Shown: positions 43,534 through 52,828 of the stretch, piece after piece
Layout: the number at the start of each line of letters is the position of its first letter
Numbering within the stretch: position 1 is the first letter of the stretch
Assembly: GCA_023954195.1 (NCBI GenBank)
Contig: JAMLIK010000001.1
Span: forward strand, 124,001-188,000
Origin: Xanthobacteraceae bacterium
GTDB lineage: Bacteria > Pseudomonadota > Alphaproteobacteria > Rhizobiales > Xanthobacteraceae
Reading direction: 5' to 3'
Length of the DNA stretch: 64,000 bases
Position numbers and translations under genes: made by a program
The notes under the pieces: generated by a model
The model's database searches: none
What the model saw: the letters and a program-made list of their open reading frames with translations, nothing else
What the model was told of the DNA's origin: nothing

Positions 43534-44907
43534 ATGTCTTTCACCTGCGCGATCATCGGCCGGCCCAATGTCGGCAAGTCGACGTTGTTCAACCGGCTGG
43601 TTGGGCAGAAGCTGGCGCTGGTCGACGATCAGCCCGGCGTTACCCGCGACCGCCGCGAAGGCGAGGGCCGGCTCGGCGATCTCACCTTCGCCGTGATCGA
43701 CACCGCCGGGCTCGACCAGGGTCCGCGCGGGTCGTTGACGGCGCGGATGCAGGAGCAGACGGAAGCCGCCATCGCCGCCGCCGATGCGCTGTTCTTCGTC
43801 ATCGATGCGCGGGTCGGACTGACGCCCAACGATCGCGCCTTCGCGGATTTTGCCCGGCGCGCCGGCAAGCCGGTTCTGCTGCTGGCGAACAAGAGCGAGG
43901 GCCGGCACGGCGAAATCGGCGCCATGGAATCCTACGCGCTGGGGCTCGGCGATCCGATCCAGATTTCCGCCGAGCACGGCGAGGGCATGGGCGAATTGTA
44001 CGACGCGCTGCGCGCGATGATGCCGGAGCCCGCTGACGCGGATGAAGACGCCGACGCCGACGACAACGACAATAGCGAATCGCGTCCGATCCGCGTCGCC
44101 ATCGTCGGCCGGCCCAACGCCGGCAAATCGACCATGATTAATCAGTTGCTGGGCGAGGAGCGGCTGTTGACCAGCCCCGAGGCCGGCACCACGCGCGATT
44201 CCATCGCGGTCGAGATCGATTTCAACGGGCGGCCATTCCGTATTTTCGATACGGCCGGATTGCGCCGCCGCTCGCGGATCGACGAAAAGCTGGAAAAGCT
44301 GTCGGTGGCCGATGCGCTGCGGGCGGTGCGGTTCGCCGAGGTCGTGGTGCTGATGCTGGATGCGCAGACCAAGTTCGAGGAACAGGATCTGCGGATCGCC
44401 GACCTGATCGAGCGTGAGGGCCGCGCGCTGGTGATCGCCGTCAACAAATGGGACCTGATGGGGGCGCGCGCCAATCAGGTTGCGGCGCTGCGCGCCGAGG
44501 CCGATCACTGGCTGCCGCAAATCAGGGGCGTGCCGATCGTCGCGGTGTCCGGGCTTCTCGGCGAGGGCGTCGACCGCTTGATGAAGGCGATCGAGGGTGC
44601 CTATGCGGTGTGGAATCGGCGCGTTTCGACCAGCGCGTTGAACCGCTGGTTCGAGCAGGCGGTCGCCGCCAATCCGCCGCCGGCGGTGGCGGGGCGGCGG
44701 CTGAAGCTCAACTACATCACCCAGACCAAGGCGCGGCCGCCGAGCTTCGTGCTGTTCTGTTCGCGCGCCGACGCGGTGCCGGAATCCTATCTGCGTTACC
44801 TGGCCAACAGCATCCGCGAGAATTTCGATCTGCCGGGCACGCCGCTACGGATCACGCTGCGCGAAAAGGCCAACCCGTTCGCGCACAAGCGCAAGCGGCC
44901 GTCGTAA
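43534..44907 (+). CDS. der: Ribosome biogenesis GTPase Der (EngA)
   Basis: This 457-residue protein has two tandem GTPase domains and a KH-like C-terminal domain. The first G1 is [12 protein letters not shown] near residue 8, with DTAGLDQG as G3. The second G1 is [12 protein letters not shown] near residue 190, with [12 protein letters not shown] and NKWDLMG. The acidic linker ([19 protein letters not shown]) between the domains is longer than usual. The KH-like end is [21 protein letters not shown]. It is essential for 50S assembly. Confidence 0.97.
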   Translation: MSFTCAIIGRPNVGKSTLFNRLVGQKLALVDDQPGVTRDRREGEGRLGDLTFAVIDTAGLDQGPRGSLTARMQEQTEAAIAAADALFFVIDARVGLTPNDRAFADFARRAGKPVLLLANKSEGRHGEIGAMESYALGLGDPIQISAEHGEGMGELYDALRAMMPEPADADEDADADDNDNSESRPIRVAIVGRPNAGKSTMINQLLGEERLLTSPEAGTTRDSIAVEIDFNGRPFRIFDTAGLRRRSRIDEKLEKLSVADALRAVRFAEVVVLMLDAQTKFEEQDLRIADLIEREGRALVIAVNKWDLMGARANQVAALRAEADHWLPQIRGVPIVAVSGLLGEGVDRLMKAIEGAYAVWNRRVSTSALNRWFEQAVAANPPPAVAGRRLKLNYITQTKARPPSFVLFCSRADAVPESYLRYLANSIRENFDLPGTPLRITLREKANPFAHKRKRPS

Positions 44908-44936
44908 AAAAACGAGCGGCCGGTGAAGGCCGCTCG
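44906..44936 (-). terminator. Terminator for the convergent binding-protein gene
   Basis: A 9-bp stem CGAGCGGCC / GGCCGCTCG (44913-44921, 44928-44936) has a loop GGTGAA. On the minus strand it is followed by TTTTTTT (44906-44912), so it terminates the gene at 44967-46193. It begins right after the der stop and can also act on der transcripts from the other side. Confidence 0.88.
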
Positions 44937-44966
44937 CAATTCATGGTGTGATGACCGGTTGCCCGA

Positions 44967-46193
44967 TTACTTCTTCAGCAGCGGGCAGGGATTCTGGTCG
45001 AGCGGCACCGCTACATCCTTCGGATCGAGCGTCGCGATCAGCTTGTAATAATCCCACGGTCCCTTCGATTCTTCCGGCTTCTTCACCTCGAACAGATAGG
45101 CCGGAACCATACGACGGCCGTCGGCGCGGATCTTGCTCTTGCCGAACAGATCGTCCTCGGCGACGGTTTCCTTCATCTTGGCGACGACCTTGGCGCCGTC
45201 ATGCGGATTGCCGCCCATTGCCTCCAGCACCTTGAGATAGTGCCGGACCGCCGCGTAAACGCCGGCCTGGGTCATCGAGGGGCGTGCGTTCTTCGAGGCT
45301 TTTTCGGAGAATCGCTTCGACCACGCGCGGGTCTTGTCGTTCAAGTCCCAGTAGAAGGATTCGGTGAAGTTCAGGCCGTTGGCCGTCTTCAGGCCGAGCG
45401 AATGCACGTCGTTGATGAACAACAGCAGCGCGGCCAGCTTCTGACCATGCGCGACAATGCCGAACTCAGCGGCCTGCTTGATGGCGTTGGTGGTGTCGCC
45501 GCCGGCATTGGCGAGGCCGATGACCTTGGCTTTCGATGCTTGCGCCTGCAACAGGAACGATGAGAAGTCCGCCGTGTTGATCGGATGCTTGACGCCGCCG
45601 AGCACCTTGCCGCCGTTCGCGGTGATGACCGCCGTACTGTCACGCTCCATCGCGTGACCGAATGCGTAATCCGATGTCAGGAAGAACCATGTATCGCCGC
45701 CGGCCTTGGTCAGCGCCTTGCTGGTGCCGTTGGCCAGCATGTAGGTGTCGTAAGTGAATGACAGCGTGTTCGGCGAGCAGGCCTTGCCGGTGAGATCGGC
45801 GGTCGCCGCGCCGGAATTCAGCATGACGATGTTCTTCTCGCGCACTAGGTTGTTGACGGCGAGTGCGACGCCGGAGTTCGGCGTGTCGGTAATCATGTCG
45901 ACCTTGTCGACGTCGATCCATTGCCGGGCGACGTTGACGCCGACGTCGGGCTTGTTCTGGTGATCGCCGGCGACGACATCGATTTTCCAGCCCTTCGCGG
46001 TCAGGCCGGAATCCTCCACCGCCATCTTCGCCGCCACCACGGAATTCGGCCCGCCGATGTCGGCGTAAAGGCTCGACATGTCGTTGAGGACACCGATCTT
46101 GACGACCTTGTCCTGGGCCTGAACCGATGTTGTGGCGCCGAGAGCGGCCAGCAAAATGGCCATGACTCCGCCGCGCGTGACGATTGTCCGCAT
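44967..46193 (-). CDS. Orphan ABC transporter substrate-binding protein (paralogue of the one at 45-1265)
   Basis: This 408-residue periplasmic binding protein of the LivK-like family has a signal peptide (MRTIVTRGGVMAILLAALG...SVQAQ). The mature chain DKVVKIGVLNDMSSLYADI closely resembles the first gene in the window, with many shared blocks (DHQNKPDVGVNVARQWIDVD, HPINTADFSSFLLQAQASK, GLANAGGD). No permease or ATPase is adjacent, so it may share the transporter near the window start or another one. The start at 46193 has GGAGA upstream; the longer upstream frame lacks support. Confidence 0.93.
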   Translation of the reverse strand: MRTIVTRGGVMAILLAALGATTSVQAQDKVVKIGVLNDMSSLYADIGGPNSVVAAKMAVEDSGLTAKGWKIDVVAGDHQNKPDVGVNVARQWIDVDKVDMITDTPNSGVALAVNNLVREKNIVMLNSGAATADLTGKACSPNTLSFTYDTYMLANGTSKALTKAGGDTWFFLTSDYAFGHAMERDSTAVITANGGKVLGGVKHPINTADFSSFLLQAQASKAKVIGLANAGGDTTNAIKQAAEFGIVAHGQKLAALLLFINDVHSLGLKTANGLNFTESFYWDLNDKTRAWSKRFSEKASKNARPSMTQAGVYAAVRHYLKVLEAMGGNPHDGAKVVAKMKETVAEDDLFGKSKIRADGRRMVPAYLFEVKKPEESKGPWDYYKLIATLDPKDVAVPLDQNPCPLLKK

Positions 46194-46434
46194 GATGTCT
46201 CCTTGGTTTCCCCCGGGGATGCCGTCTTGTGCGGTCTTTCCCGGTGTGCGGTGATTAATCGCTCTCCGCGCCGGTCCGGCATCTTGCATACCGGTGACGG
46301 GGTGAGCGCGCGCATCTCACCACAACCGGGAACCGCCGTCCATGTGGGAAATACGCGATGCGATCATGGGATGCGACAAAACATCGCGGAATCGGTTCGG
46401 TTCGGCGGGGACCGGCAGGCTTGCAGGTCCGCGA

Positions 46435-46809
46435 TCAGTTGGCGCGGGACCACGTCGTCGATTTGCAAATGACGCTCATGACGCAGCCGGCGGTCGTGAG
46501 GGTGTCACCGCTGAGCGTCATCTTGCCGGTGTAGGTCTTGCCGTCTTCGGGGTTGAAGGCGCTCCCGGCCCAGGTGTTTTCGCCGCTCGGCTTCATATCG
46601 AAGAACACGCGCTGGCCGACCTTGGCCTTGGGGTCCGCGCCGGGCTTCAGCCAGACGATATGGCCGCAGATCGCCCCGCCGCATTTGCTGAACTTGACCT
46701 TGGAGGCGCCGGTGTCGCGCAGCCAGGTGCCGGACACGTCGGCGGCGAACGAGGGACCGGCCATGGCAGTGAACGCGAGGGCAATGACGACAGCAGACAG
46801 GCGGCGCAT
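46435..46809 (-). CDS. DUF2147 family secreted protein
   Basis: This 124-residue protein has a signal peptide (MRRLSAVVIALAFTAMAGPSFA). The DUF2147 domain follows with VSGTWLRDTGASKVKFSKCGGAICGHIVWLK, NPEDGKTYTGKMTL and the C-terminal GCVMSVICKSTTWSR (given by those fragments). The four cysteines may form two disulfides. Function is unknown. The start at 46809 gives a normal signal peptide. It is on the same strand as the upstream SDR gene, 100 bases after it. Confidence 0.85.
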   Translation of the reverse strand: MRRLSAVVIALAFTAMAGPSFAADVSGTWLRDTGASKVKFSKCGGAICGHIVWLKPGADPKAKVGQRVFFDMKPSGENTWAGSAFNPEDGKTYTGKMTLSGDTLTTAGCVMSVICKSTTWSRAN

Positions 46810-46909
46810 GGACGATATTCCTTTTCCAATCCGGCACACGGCACGATCGAATGCCATATTGTGACCGTGCCGTCTGGCGGCCGCAAGATGCGCCGATCCG
46901 GCGATGTAT

Positions 46910-47665
46910 TTAATCCGAAGCCGCGACCAGCGGCTCGCGAAACGCCATCAGCGTGCGCGACGGGTAGTGATAGAGCTTGCCGCTTTCGCGCCAGTCCGGC
47001 GCGCACATCGGCACGATGAATTCGGCCGCCTGCTCCGGTGTATCCAGCGTCATCGGGTCCTCGCCGGGAAAGATCTGCGCGCGCATCCGGGTGCGGAGCG
47101 GACCGGGACTGAACAGATTGATCTTGATCGGCGTGATCGCCGTCTCCGCCGCCCACACCCGCACCAGCGCATCCAGCGCCGCCTTGGATGCCGCGTAGGG
47201 GCCGAGATAGGCATTGGCCTTGTGGGCGATGCCCGAGGTGACGAACACCGCGCGGCCGGCGTCGGATTGCCGCAGCAGCGGCTCCATACAGCGGATTAAC
47301 TGGAAGTTGGCGGTGACGTTGACCGCGATCACGTCGGTCCACTGTTTCAACTCGATATGGCCGAGCGGCGACGACGGCCCGGCGATGCCGGCGTTGCCGA
47401 CCAGGATATCGAGCTTGCCGTGGCGTTCGTACAGTGCCGCGCCGAGCCGGGCGAGCCCGTCGGAATCGGTCATGTTGAGCGGCACCAGGGTGGCGCTGCC
47501 GCCCGCCGCCCGGATCGCGTCGTCAAGCTCCTCAAGCCCGCCCTGGGTCCGCGCCACGGCGATGATGTGCGCGCCGGCTTTGGCCAGCGCCAGCGCCGTG
47601 GCGTGGCCGATCCCGCGCGAGGCGCCGGTGATGAGGGCTGTGCGGGAGGCGAGGGGTTTTGTCAT
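46910..47665 (-). CDS. Short-chain dehydrogenase/reductase
   Basis: This 251-residue classical SDR has a Rossmann nucleotide motif TGASRGIGHA near residues 14-23, NAG near 90, catalytic Ser in VFVTSGIAHK and YxxxK in LGPYAASKAAL. Arg at VARTQGG suggests NADP(H) preference. The substrate is unknown. It diverges from the GNAT gene with about 50 bases between start codons. Confidence 0.9.
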   Translation of the reverse strand: MTKPLASRTALITGASRGIGHATALALAKAGAHIIAVARTQGGLEELDDAIRAAGGSATLVPLNMTDSDGLARLGAALYERHGKLDILVGNAGIAGPSSPLGHIELKQWTDVIAVNVTANFQLIRCMEPLLRQSDAGRAVFVTSGIAHKANAYLGPYAASKAALDALVRVWAAETAITPIKINLFSPGPLRTRMRAQIFPGEDPMTLDTPEQAAEFIVPMCAPDWRESGKLYHYPSRTLMAFREPLVAASD

Positions 47666-47715
47666 GGCGAGGGGCGCTTTGTGCTAGGATGGAGGATCAG
47701 GAGTTGCGGCGCGTT

Positions 47716-48246
47716 ATGCCTGAATTATCCTTCGAAGCCAAAGGGCAATGGCGGCCGATGGCCGCCGCCGATCTGCCGGGCGTGCTGGCGGTGGCGGACC
47801 GCGTCCACCCGGCGTTTCCCGAGGACGGCGCCGTCTTCGAGGAGCGGCTGCGGCTCTATCCGGCCGGCTGCCTCGCCTTCAGCTCGGGCGCGGACGTGCT
47901 CGGCTACGCGGTCAGTCATCCCTGGCGCGCCTTCGATCCGCCGGCGCTGAACGCCCGGCTCGGCGAATTGTCGCGCCGGTCGGACACCTACTACATCCAC
48001 GACGTGGCGCTGCTGCCGGAATTGCGCGGCAGCGGCGCGGCGGCGCTGGTGGTGGCGCTGCTGATCGCGCGGGCGCGGAAGGAGGGTTTTGCCACCGTTT
48101 CGCTGGTCGCGGTCAACGGCTCGGCGGGCTTTTGGGCGCACCATGGCTTTCACGACGTCGCGGCGCGGAAGGTCGTCGATGCCGCGCTGGCGCGCAAGCT
48201 GCGGGGCTATGACGATGCGGCCGCGTTCATGGTGCGGACGCTCTGA
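47716..48246 (+). CDS. GNAT family acetyltransferase
   Basis: This 176-residue N-acetyltransferase has the acetyl-CoA loop ELRGSGAAALVVALLIARARKEG, motif A starting YIHDVALLPE, and VNGSAGFWAHHGFHDV as motif B (GFxxHGF-like). The start is uncertain: ATG at 47716, with CAGGAG about 13 bases upstream, is used; ATG at 47689 would add nine residues. It is convergent with purF, whose stop is the next base. The acceptor substrate is unknown. Confidence 0.85.
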   Translation: MPELSFEAKGQWRPMAAADLPGVLAVADRVHPAFPEDGAVFEERLRLYPAGCLAFSSGADVLGYAVSHPWRAFDPPALNARLGELSRRSDTYYIHDVALLPELRGSGAAALVVALLIARARKEGFATVSLVAVNGSAGFWAHHGFHDVAARKVVDAALARKLRGYDDAAAFMVRTL

Positions 48247-49755
48247 TTAGCTCGCCTCCGCCAATAGCGACAACTGCCGCGGCTGGGTCTCGGTCTGGTT
48301 GAGGTCGGTCAGCGGCGTCGGGTAGTCGCCGGTGAAGCAGTGGTCGGTGAACTTCGGTTGCGCCGGATCGCGGCCGGGCTCGCCCATGGCGCGATAGATG
48401 CCGTCCACCGAGAGGAACGCCAGCGAGTCGGCGCCGATGATGTCGCGCATTTCCTCCAGCGTATGCGTCGCCGCCAAGAGGCCGGCGCGGTCCGGCGTAT
48501 CGATGCCGTAATAGTCCGGGTGGGTGATCGGCGGCGAGGCGATGCGGAAATGCACCTCGCGGGCGCCGGCGTCGCGCATCATCTTGACGATCTTTTTCGA
48601 GGTGGTGCCGCGCACCAGGCTGTCGTCGATCAGCACGATGCGCTTGCCTTCGATCGCCGCGCGGTTGGCGGAATGCTTCATGCGCACGCCGAGTTCGCGC
48701 ACGCTCTGGGTCGGCTGGATGAAGGTGCGGCCGACATAGTGATTGCGGATGATGCCGAGTTCGTAGGGGATGTTGGCGGCACGGCTGTAGCCGAGCGCGG
48801 CCGGCACGCCGGAATCCGGCACCGGCACCACGACGTCGGCTTCGACGTGGCTCTCGCGGGCGAGCTGCGCGCCCATCGCCTTGCGCACCTCGTAGACCGG
48901 ACGGCCGCCGACCACCGAATCCGGCCGGGCGAAATAGATGTACTCGAAGATGCACGGGCGCGGCGCCATCGGCGGGAACGGCTTGTGGCTCTGTACGCCG
49001 TGATCGTCGAACACGATCACCTCGCCGGGCTCGATATCGCGGACGTATTTGGCGCCGATGATGTCGAGAGCGCAGGTTTCCGACGCCAGGATCGGGCTGC
49101 CGTCGAGTTCGCCCAGCACCAGCGGGCGGATGCCGAGCGGATCGCGCGCGCCGATCAGTTTCTTGTTGGTGAGCGAGACCAGCGCATAGGCGCCCTCGAT
49201 CGCCCGCAGCGCCTCGATGTAGCGGTCGATGAAGCGGTTGCGCTTGGAGTGGGCGACCAGATGCAGGATCACCTCGGTGTCGGTGGTGGATTGCATCATG
49301 GCGCCGCCGCGCACCAGCTCGCGGCGCAGCGTCAGCCCGTTGGTGAGATTGCCGTTGTGGGCCACGGCGAAGCCGCCGGCGTTCAACTCGGCGAACAGCG
49401 GCTGCACGTTGCGCAGGATGGTTTCGCCGGTGGTCGAATAGCGGGTATGGCCGATGGCGGCGGCGCCGGGCAGGCGATCGATCACGTCGCGGCGGGAAAA
49501 GGTGTCGCCGACCAGGCCGAGCCGGCGCTCCGAATGAAACCGCTCGCCGTCGAAGGAGACGATGCCGGCGGCTTCCTGGCCGCGGTGTTGCAGGGCGTGC
49601 AGGCCGAGCGCGGTGATGGCGGCGGCGTCGGGATGGTTGAAGACGCCGAACACCCCGCATTTTTCGCGCAAGGCGTCGTCGTGCTGGGCCAGATCGGACG
49701 GCGGCGCGGCGGCTTGCGGAGAGGCAGGTTGCGGCAGGGTCTGCATCTTGTCCAT
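48247..49755 (-). CDS. purF: Amidophosphoribosyltransferase
   Basis: This 502-residue enzyme catalyses the committed step of purine synthesis, phosphoribosylamine from PRPP and glutamine. After a ~32-residue propeptide the N-terminal nucleophile is Cys33 in REKCGVFGVFN, marking the glutamine amidotransferase domain. The PRPP-binding loop VLIDDSLVRGTTSKK is near residue 365. It lies 41 bases after cvpA on the same strand; the cvpA-purF pairing is conserved across proteobacteria. Confidence 0.97.
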   Translation of the reverse strand: MDKMQTLPQPASPQAAAPPSDLAQHDDALREKCGVFGVFNHPDAAAITALGLHALQHRGQEAAGIVSFDGERFHSERRLGLVGDTFSRRDVIDRLPGAAAIGHTRYSTTGETILRNVQPLFAELNAGGFAVAHNGNLTNGLTLRRELVRGGAMMQSTTDTEVILHLVAHSKRNRFIDRYIEALRAIEGAYALVSLTNKKLIGARDPLGIRPLVLGELDGSPILASETCALDIIGAKYVRDIEPGEVIVFDDHGVQSHKPFPPMAPRPCIFEYIYFARPDSVVGGRPVYEVRKAMGAQLARESHVEADVVVPVPDSGVPAALGYSRAANIPYELGIIRNHYVGRTFIQPTQSVRELGVRMKHSANRAAIEGKRIVLIDDSLVRGTTSKKIVKMMRDAGAREVHFRIASPPITHPDYYGIDTPDRAGLLAATHTLEEMRDIIGADSLAFLSVDGIYRAMGEPGRDPAQPKFTDHCFTGDYPTPLTDLNQTETQPRQLSLLAEAS

Positions 49756-49796
49756 CGCGCCTCACTTTCGAGGGATGAGGTCCCTCGTCCAGATAA

Positions 49797-50429
49797 CTAG
49801 CGGCTGGCGGGCTTGCCGTCGATCAATTGTTTCAGGCTGTCCCGCGCGGGCTTCGAATATCCGTCGCTGGAACCTGGATTGGCCGGTTCGGAGTCGGTCT
49901 GCTCGTCTTCCGGCTTGGTCTTCTTGAAGCGCTTCAAAATGGTGTTCTCGGGGTCGTCCGGCAAGAGCGACATCAGCCAGTCGCCGGTCGATTGCAACAT
50001 CGTGAGCGATTTGGCGCTGGAAACCCAGTCCGGCCGCTGCTTGGCGGGGACCAGCCATGCGAAGAACAGGAACGCGACCACCACGATCAACAGGCCGCGC
50101 GCCAGACCGAACAGGAAGCCAAGGGTGCGGTCGAGCGCGCCGATGCGGGAGTCGAGTATCATGTCCGAGATGCGGACCGTGATGATCGACACCACGATCA
50201 GGGTGGCGATGAAGACGCCGGCGACCACCGCGACGCTGGCGAGGGTGTCGTTGGCGATATAGGTTTTCGCCGTCGGCAGCAGTTTTTGGTAGGAATACAG
50301 CGTGACCACCGCCGCGGTGCCCCAGGCGGCGATCGACAGGATCTCGCGCATGAAGCCACGGACCATGGCGAGCAGGCCCGAGATCAGCATCACCGCGAGC
50401 AGCACAAGATCGAGGATCGTTATCGGCAT
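49797..50429 (-). CDS. cvpA: CvpA family membrane protein
   Basis: This 210-residue inner-membrane protein has four predicted helices (ITILDLVLLAVMLISGLLAMVRGF, AAVVTLYSYQKLLP, VAVVAGVFIATLIVVSI, LGFLFGLARGLLIVVVAFLFF by fragments). A charged cytoplasmic tail ends DSLKQLIDGKPASR. CvpA is named for colicin V production and is implicated in envelope stress; its exact activity is unknown. It is co-transcribed with purF. Confidence 0.92.
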   Translation of the reverse strand: MPITILDLVLLAVMLISGLLAMVRGFMREILSIAAWGTAAVVTLYSYQKLLPTAKTYIANDTLASVAVVAGVFIATLIVVSIITVRISDMILDSRIGALDRTLGFLFGLARGLLIVVVAFLFFAWLVPAKQRPDWVSSAKSLTMLQSTGDWLMSLLPDDPENTILKRFKKTKPEDEQTDSEPANPGSSDGYSKPARDSLKQLIDGKPASR

Positions 50430-50561
50430 CGGCTGGTCAGATCCGCTTGCAAAGCCAGAGGCCGCGAATCGGCGCGGCGCGTGACAGTTTACGTGATGAC
50501 GCGACGCTGCGTCGCGCGCGCCGGTTGTATAACGAGGACCACGGCGGAGGTCACGTCCGGT

Positions 50562-52046
50562 TTAGGAGTCTTGACGGCGGAATCGGGGCGGGAAGGCATT
50601 TTTCTCCGTGGCTGTGGCGCGTGCGCCGCCATTTTCGCCGCCGCCGCCGCTGGTGGCGGCGCGAGGGGTGCCGCGCGCCGCGATATCGGCGACCAGGCTG
50701 CTCAAGCCGCTGATCGGGCTGAGCGAGAGCCCGGCGTCGCCGCCGGCCTCGCCGCGCGCCGCCTCCGGCAGCACGGCGCGGCCGAAGCCGAGCTTGGCTG
50801 CCTCCTTGAGCCGCATCGACGCCTGCGCCACCGGGCGCACCGCGCCCGACAGCGACACCTCGCCGAAATACACCGCGTCGGTCGGCAACGGCGCGTTCGC
50901 CAGCGACGACACCAACGCCGCGGCGGCGGCGAGGTCGGCGGCGGGTTCCTGAATCCGCAAGCCCCCTGCGACGTTGAAATAGACGTCGTAGCCGGACAGC
51001 TTAACGCCGCAATGGGCTTCCAGCACCGCCAGCACCATCGACAGCCGGCTGGAATCCCAGCCGACCACGGCGCGGCGCGGGGTGCCGAGCGAGGTCGGCG
51101 CGACCAGCGCCTGAAGTTCCACCAGCACCGGCCGGGTTCCTTCCATCCCGGCGAACACCGCCGTGCCGGGCGAGCCGAGGTCGCGTTCCGACAGGAACAG
51201 CTCCGATGGGTTGGTGACCTGGCGCAGACCGAGGCCGGTCATCTCGAACACGCCGATCTCGTCGGTCGGCCCGAAGCGGTTTTTGACCGCGCGCAGGATG
51301 CGGAACTGCTGCGACCCTTCGCCCTCGAACGACAACACCGCGTCGACCATGTGCTCGACCACGCGGGGGCCGGCGATCTGGCCGTCCTTGGTGACGTGGC
51401 CGACCAGGATCACCGTGGTCCCGGACTTCTTGGCGAAGCGGATCAGCGCCTGCGCCGCGGCGCGGACCTGGGTCACGGTGCCGGGCGCGGATTCCACCGT
51501 GTCGGTCCACATGGTCTGGATCGAATCGATGACGATCAGGCGAGGAGTCTTGCCTTCCGAAAGGGTTGCGACGATATCCTCAACCGATGTCTCGGCCGCG
51601 AGCTGAACCGGCGCATTGGCGAGGCCGAGCCGCGCGGCGCGCAGCCGGACCTGGGCGACGGCCTCCTCGCCCGAGATATAGACGGTGCGGTGACCGGCGC
51701 CGGCGAGCACGCTGGCGGCCTGGGTCAGCAGTGTGGACTTGCCGATTCCCGGATCGCCCCCGACCAATAGCACCGAGCCCGGCACGAAGCCGCCGCCGGT
51801 GACGCGGTCGAGCTCGGCCATGCCGGTCGGCAGGCGTGGGGCGTCGCGGCTCTCGCCGGCGAGGCTTTCCAGCGCGAACAGCCGTCCCTTGCGCCTGGAG
51901 CGGATGGCGGCTGGGACCGAATTGCCGCCGCCGACGTCCTCCTCCGTCAGCGTGTTCCACGCGCCGCAGGATTCGCACTTGCCCTGCCAGCGGTTGTAGG
52001 CCGCGCCGCAATTCTGGCAGACGAAGGAGAGGGTCGGTTTGGCCAT
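50562..52046 (-). CDS. radA: DNA repair protein RadA
   Basis: This 494-residue RecA-like branch-migration helicase acts in recombination. The zinc finger is Cys10, Cys13, Cys24 and Cys27 (VCQNCGAAYNRWQGKCESCG). Walker A is GGDPGIGKSTLL, the KNRFG motif is VKNRFGPTDEIGVFEM, and a C-terminal Lon-protease-like domain contains VGWDSSRLSMVLAVLEAHCG. The last ~35 residues form a Gly/Thr-rich tail not usual in E. coli RadA. The start at 52046 begins right before the zinc finger; the frame continues open upstream by chance over tauE. Confidence 0.96.
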   Translation of the reverse strand: MAKPTLSFVCQNCGAAYNRWQGKCESCGAWNTLTEEDVGGGNSVPAAIRSRRKGRLFALESLAGESRDAPRLPTGMAELDRVTGGGFVPGSVLLVGGDPGIGKSTLLTQAASVLAGAGHRTVYISGEEAVAQVRLRAARLGLANAPVQLAAETSVEDIVATLSEGKTPRLIVIDSIQTMWTDTVESAPGTVTQVRAAAQALIRFAKKSGTTVILVGHVTKDGQIAGPRVVEHMVDAVLSFEGEGSQQFRILRAVKNRFGPTDEIGVFEMTGLGLRQVTNPSELFLSERDLGSPGTAVFAGMEGTRPVLVELQALVAPTSLGTPRRAVVGWDSSRLSMVLAVLEAHCGVKLSGYDVYFNVAGGLRIQEPAADLAAAAALVSSLANAPLPTDAVYFGEVSLSGAVRPVAQASMRLKEAAKLGFGRAVLPEAARGEAGGDAGLSLSPISGLSSLVADIAARGTPRAATSGGGGENGGARATATEKNAFPPRFRRQDS

Positions 52047-52063
52047 GGATGACGGTTGCCGGA

Positions 52064-52795
52064 TCAGGTTGCGTGGGTCGCGTTCCAGAGCATTGATAGG
52101 CCGGCGAGCCCCATGATGCCATCCATCACCAGCCGGAACACGTTCGGCTCGAGTTTCAGGACGAACCGCTTGGCGATGAAGGCGCCGAACATCAGCGACG
52201 ATCCGGCGATCAGGCCCTTGAGCGCCACCGCCGCGTCGAGCGCGCCGAATCGCTCGAACGTCACCGACTTGCTCAGATAGAGCCCCAGCGAGGAGGCCGC
52301 CTCGGTGGCGAGGAACGCGCCCTTGGTCAGCCCGTAAAACAGGAACAGCGGCACGCTCAGGGGGCCGGTCGAGACCACGATCCCGGTGAGATAGCCGATC
52401 AGCGCGCCGCCGAGCGCGAGATGCCAAAGGGTGATCCTGACGGGGCGTTTCGCCAGCCAGTGACGGGCCGGCACCATGGCGATCAGGAACAGGCCGATGG
52501 CGATGTCGACCGCGCGCGACGGCAGCACCAGCAGCGTCCGCGCGCCCAGCGCCGCCGCCGGAACGCCGGTGACGGAATAGGCGGCGGTGGCCCGCCAATC
52601 GACCTCGCGCCACCACGCCATGATCCGCGACAGGTTGGCCATCACCGCCGCCACCGCCATGATCGGCACGGCTTCCTTGGGGCCGAAGGCGTAGGCCAGC
52701 ACCGGGATCAGCATGATCGACGAGCCGGTGCCGACGATGCCGCTGATGGTGCCGGCCAGCAGTCCGACCGCGAGGACGAAGACGTAGGTCAGCAC
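52064..52795 (-). CDS. TauE/SafE family sulfite/anion exporter
   Basis: This 243-residue inner-membrane protein has about seven to eight hydrophobic segments and the TauE/SafE signature VGLLAGTISGIVGTGSSIMLIPVLAYAFGP near residues 11-40 (ends VGLLAG and YAFGP). A second internal-repeat half begins GGALIGYLTGIVVSTG. Members export sulfite, sulfoacetate or related anions. GTG at 52795 is the start. The gene lies between alr and radA with short gaps, so it is part of the dnaB-alr-radA unit. Confidence 0.88.
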   Translation of the reverse strand: MLTYVFVLAVGLLAGTISGIVGTGSSIMLIPVLAYAFGPKEAVPIMAVAAVMANLSRIMAWWREVDWRATAAYSVTGVPAAALGARTLLVLPSRAVDIAIGLFLIAMVPARHWLAKRPVRITLWHLALGGALIGYLTGIVVSTGPLSVPLFLFYGLTKGAFLATEAASSLGLYLSKSVTFERFGALDAAVALKGLIAGSSLMFGAFIAKRFVLKLEPNVFRLVMDGIMGLAGLSMLWNATHAT

Positions 52796-52828
52796 AGGCG
52801 GTCTCCGCGAGCGGGAGGTCGTGGGGAG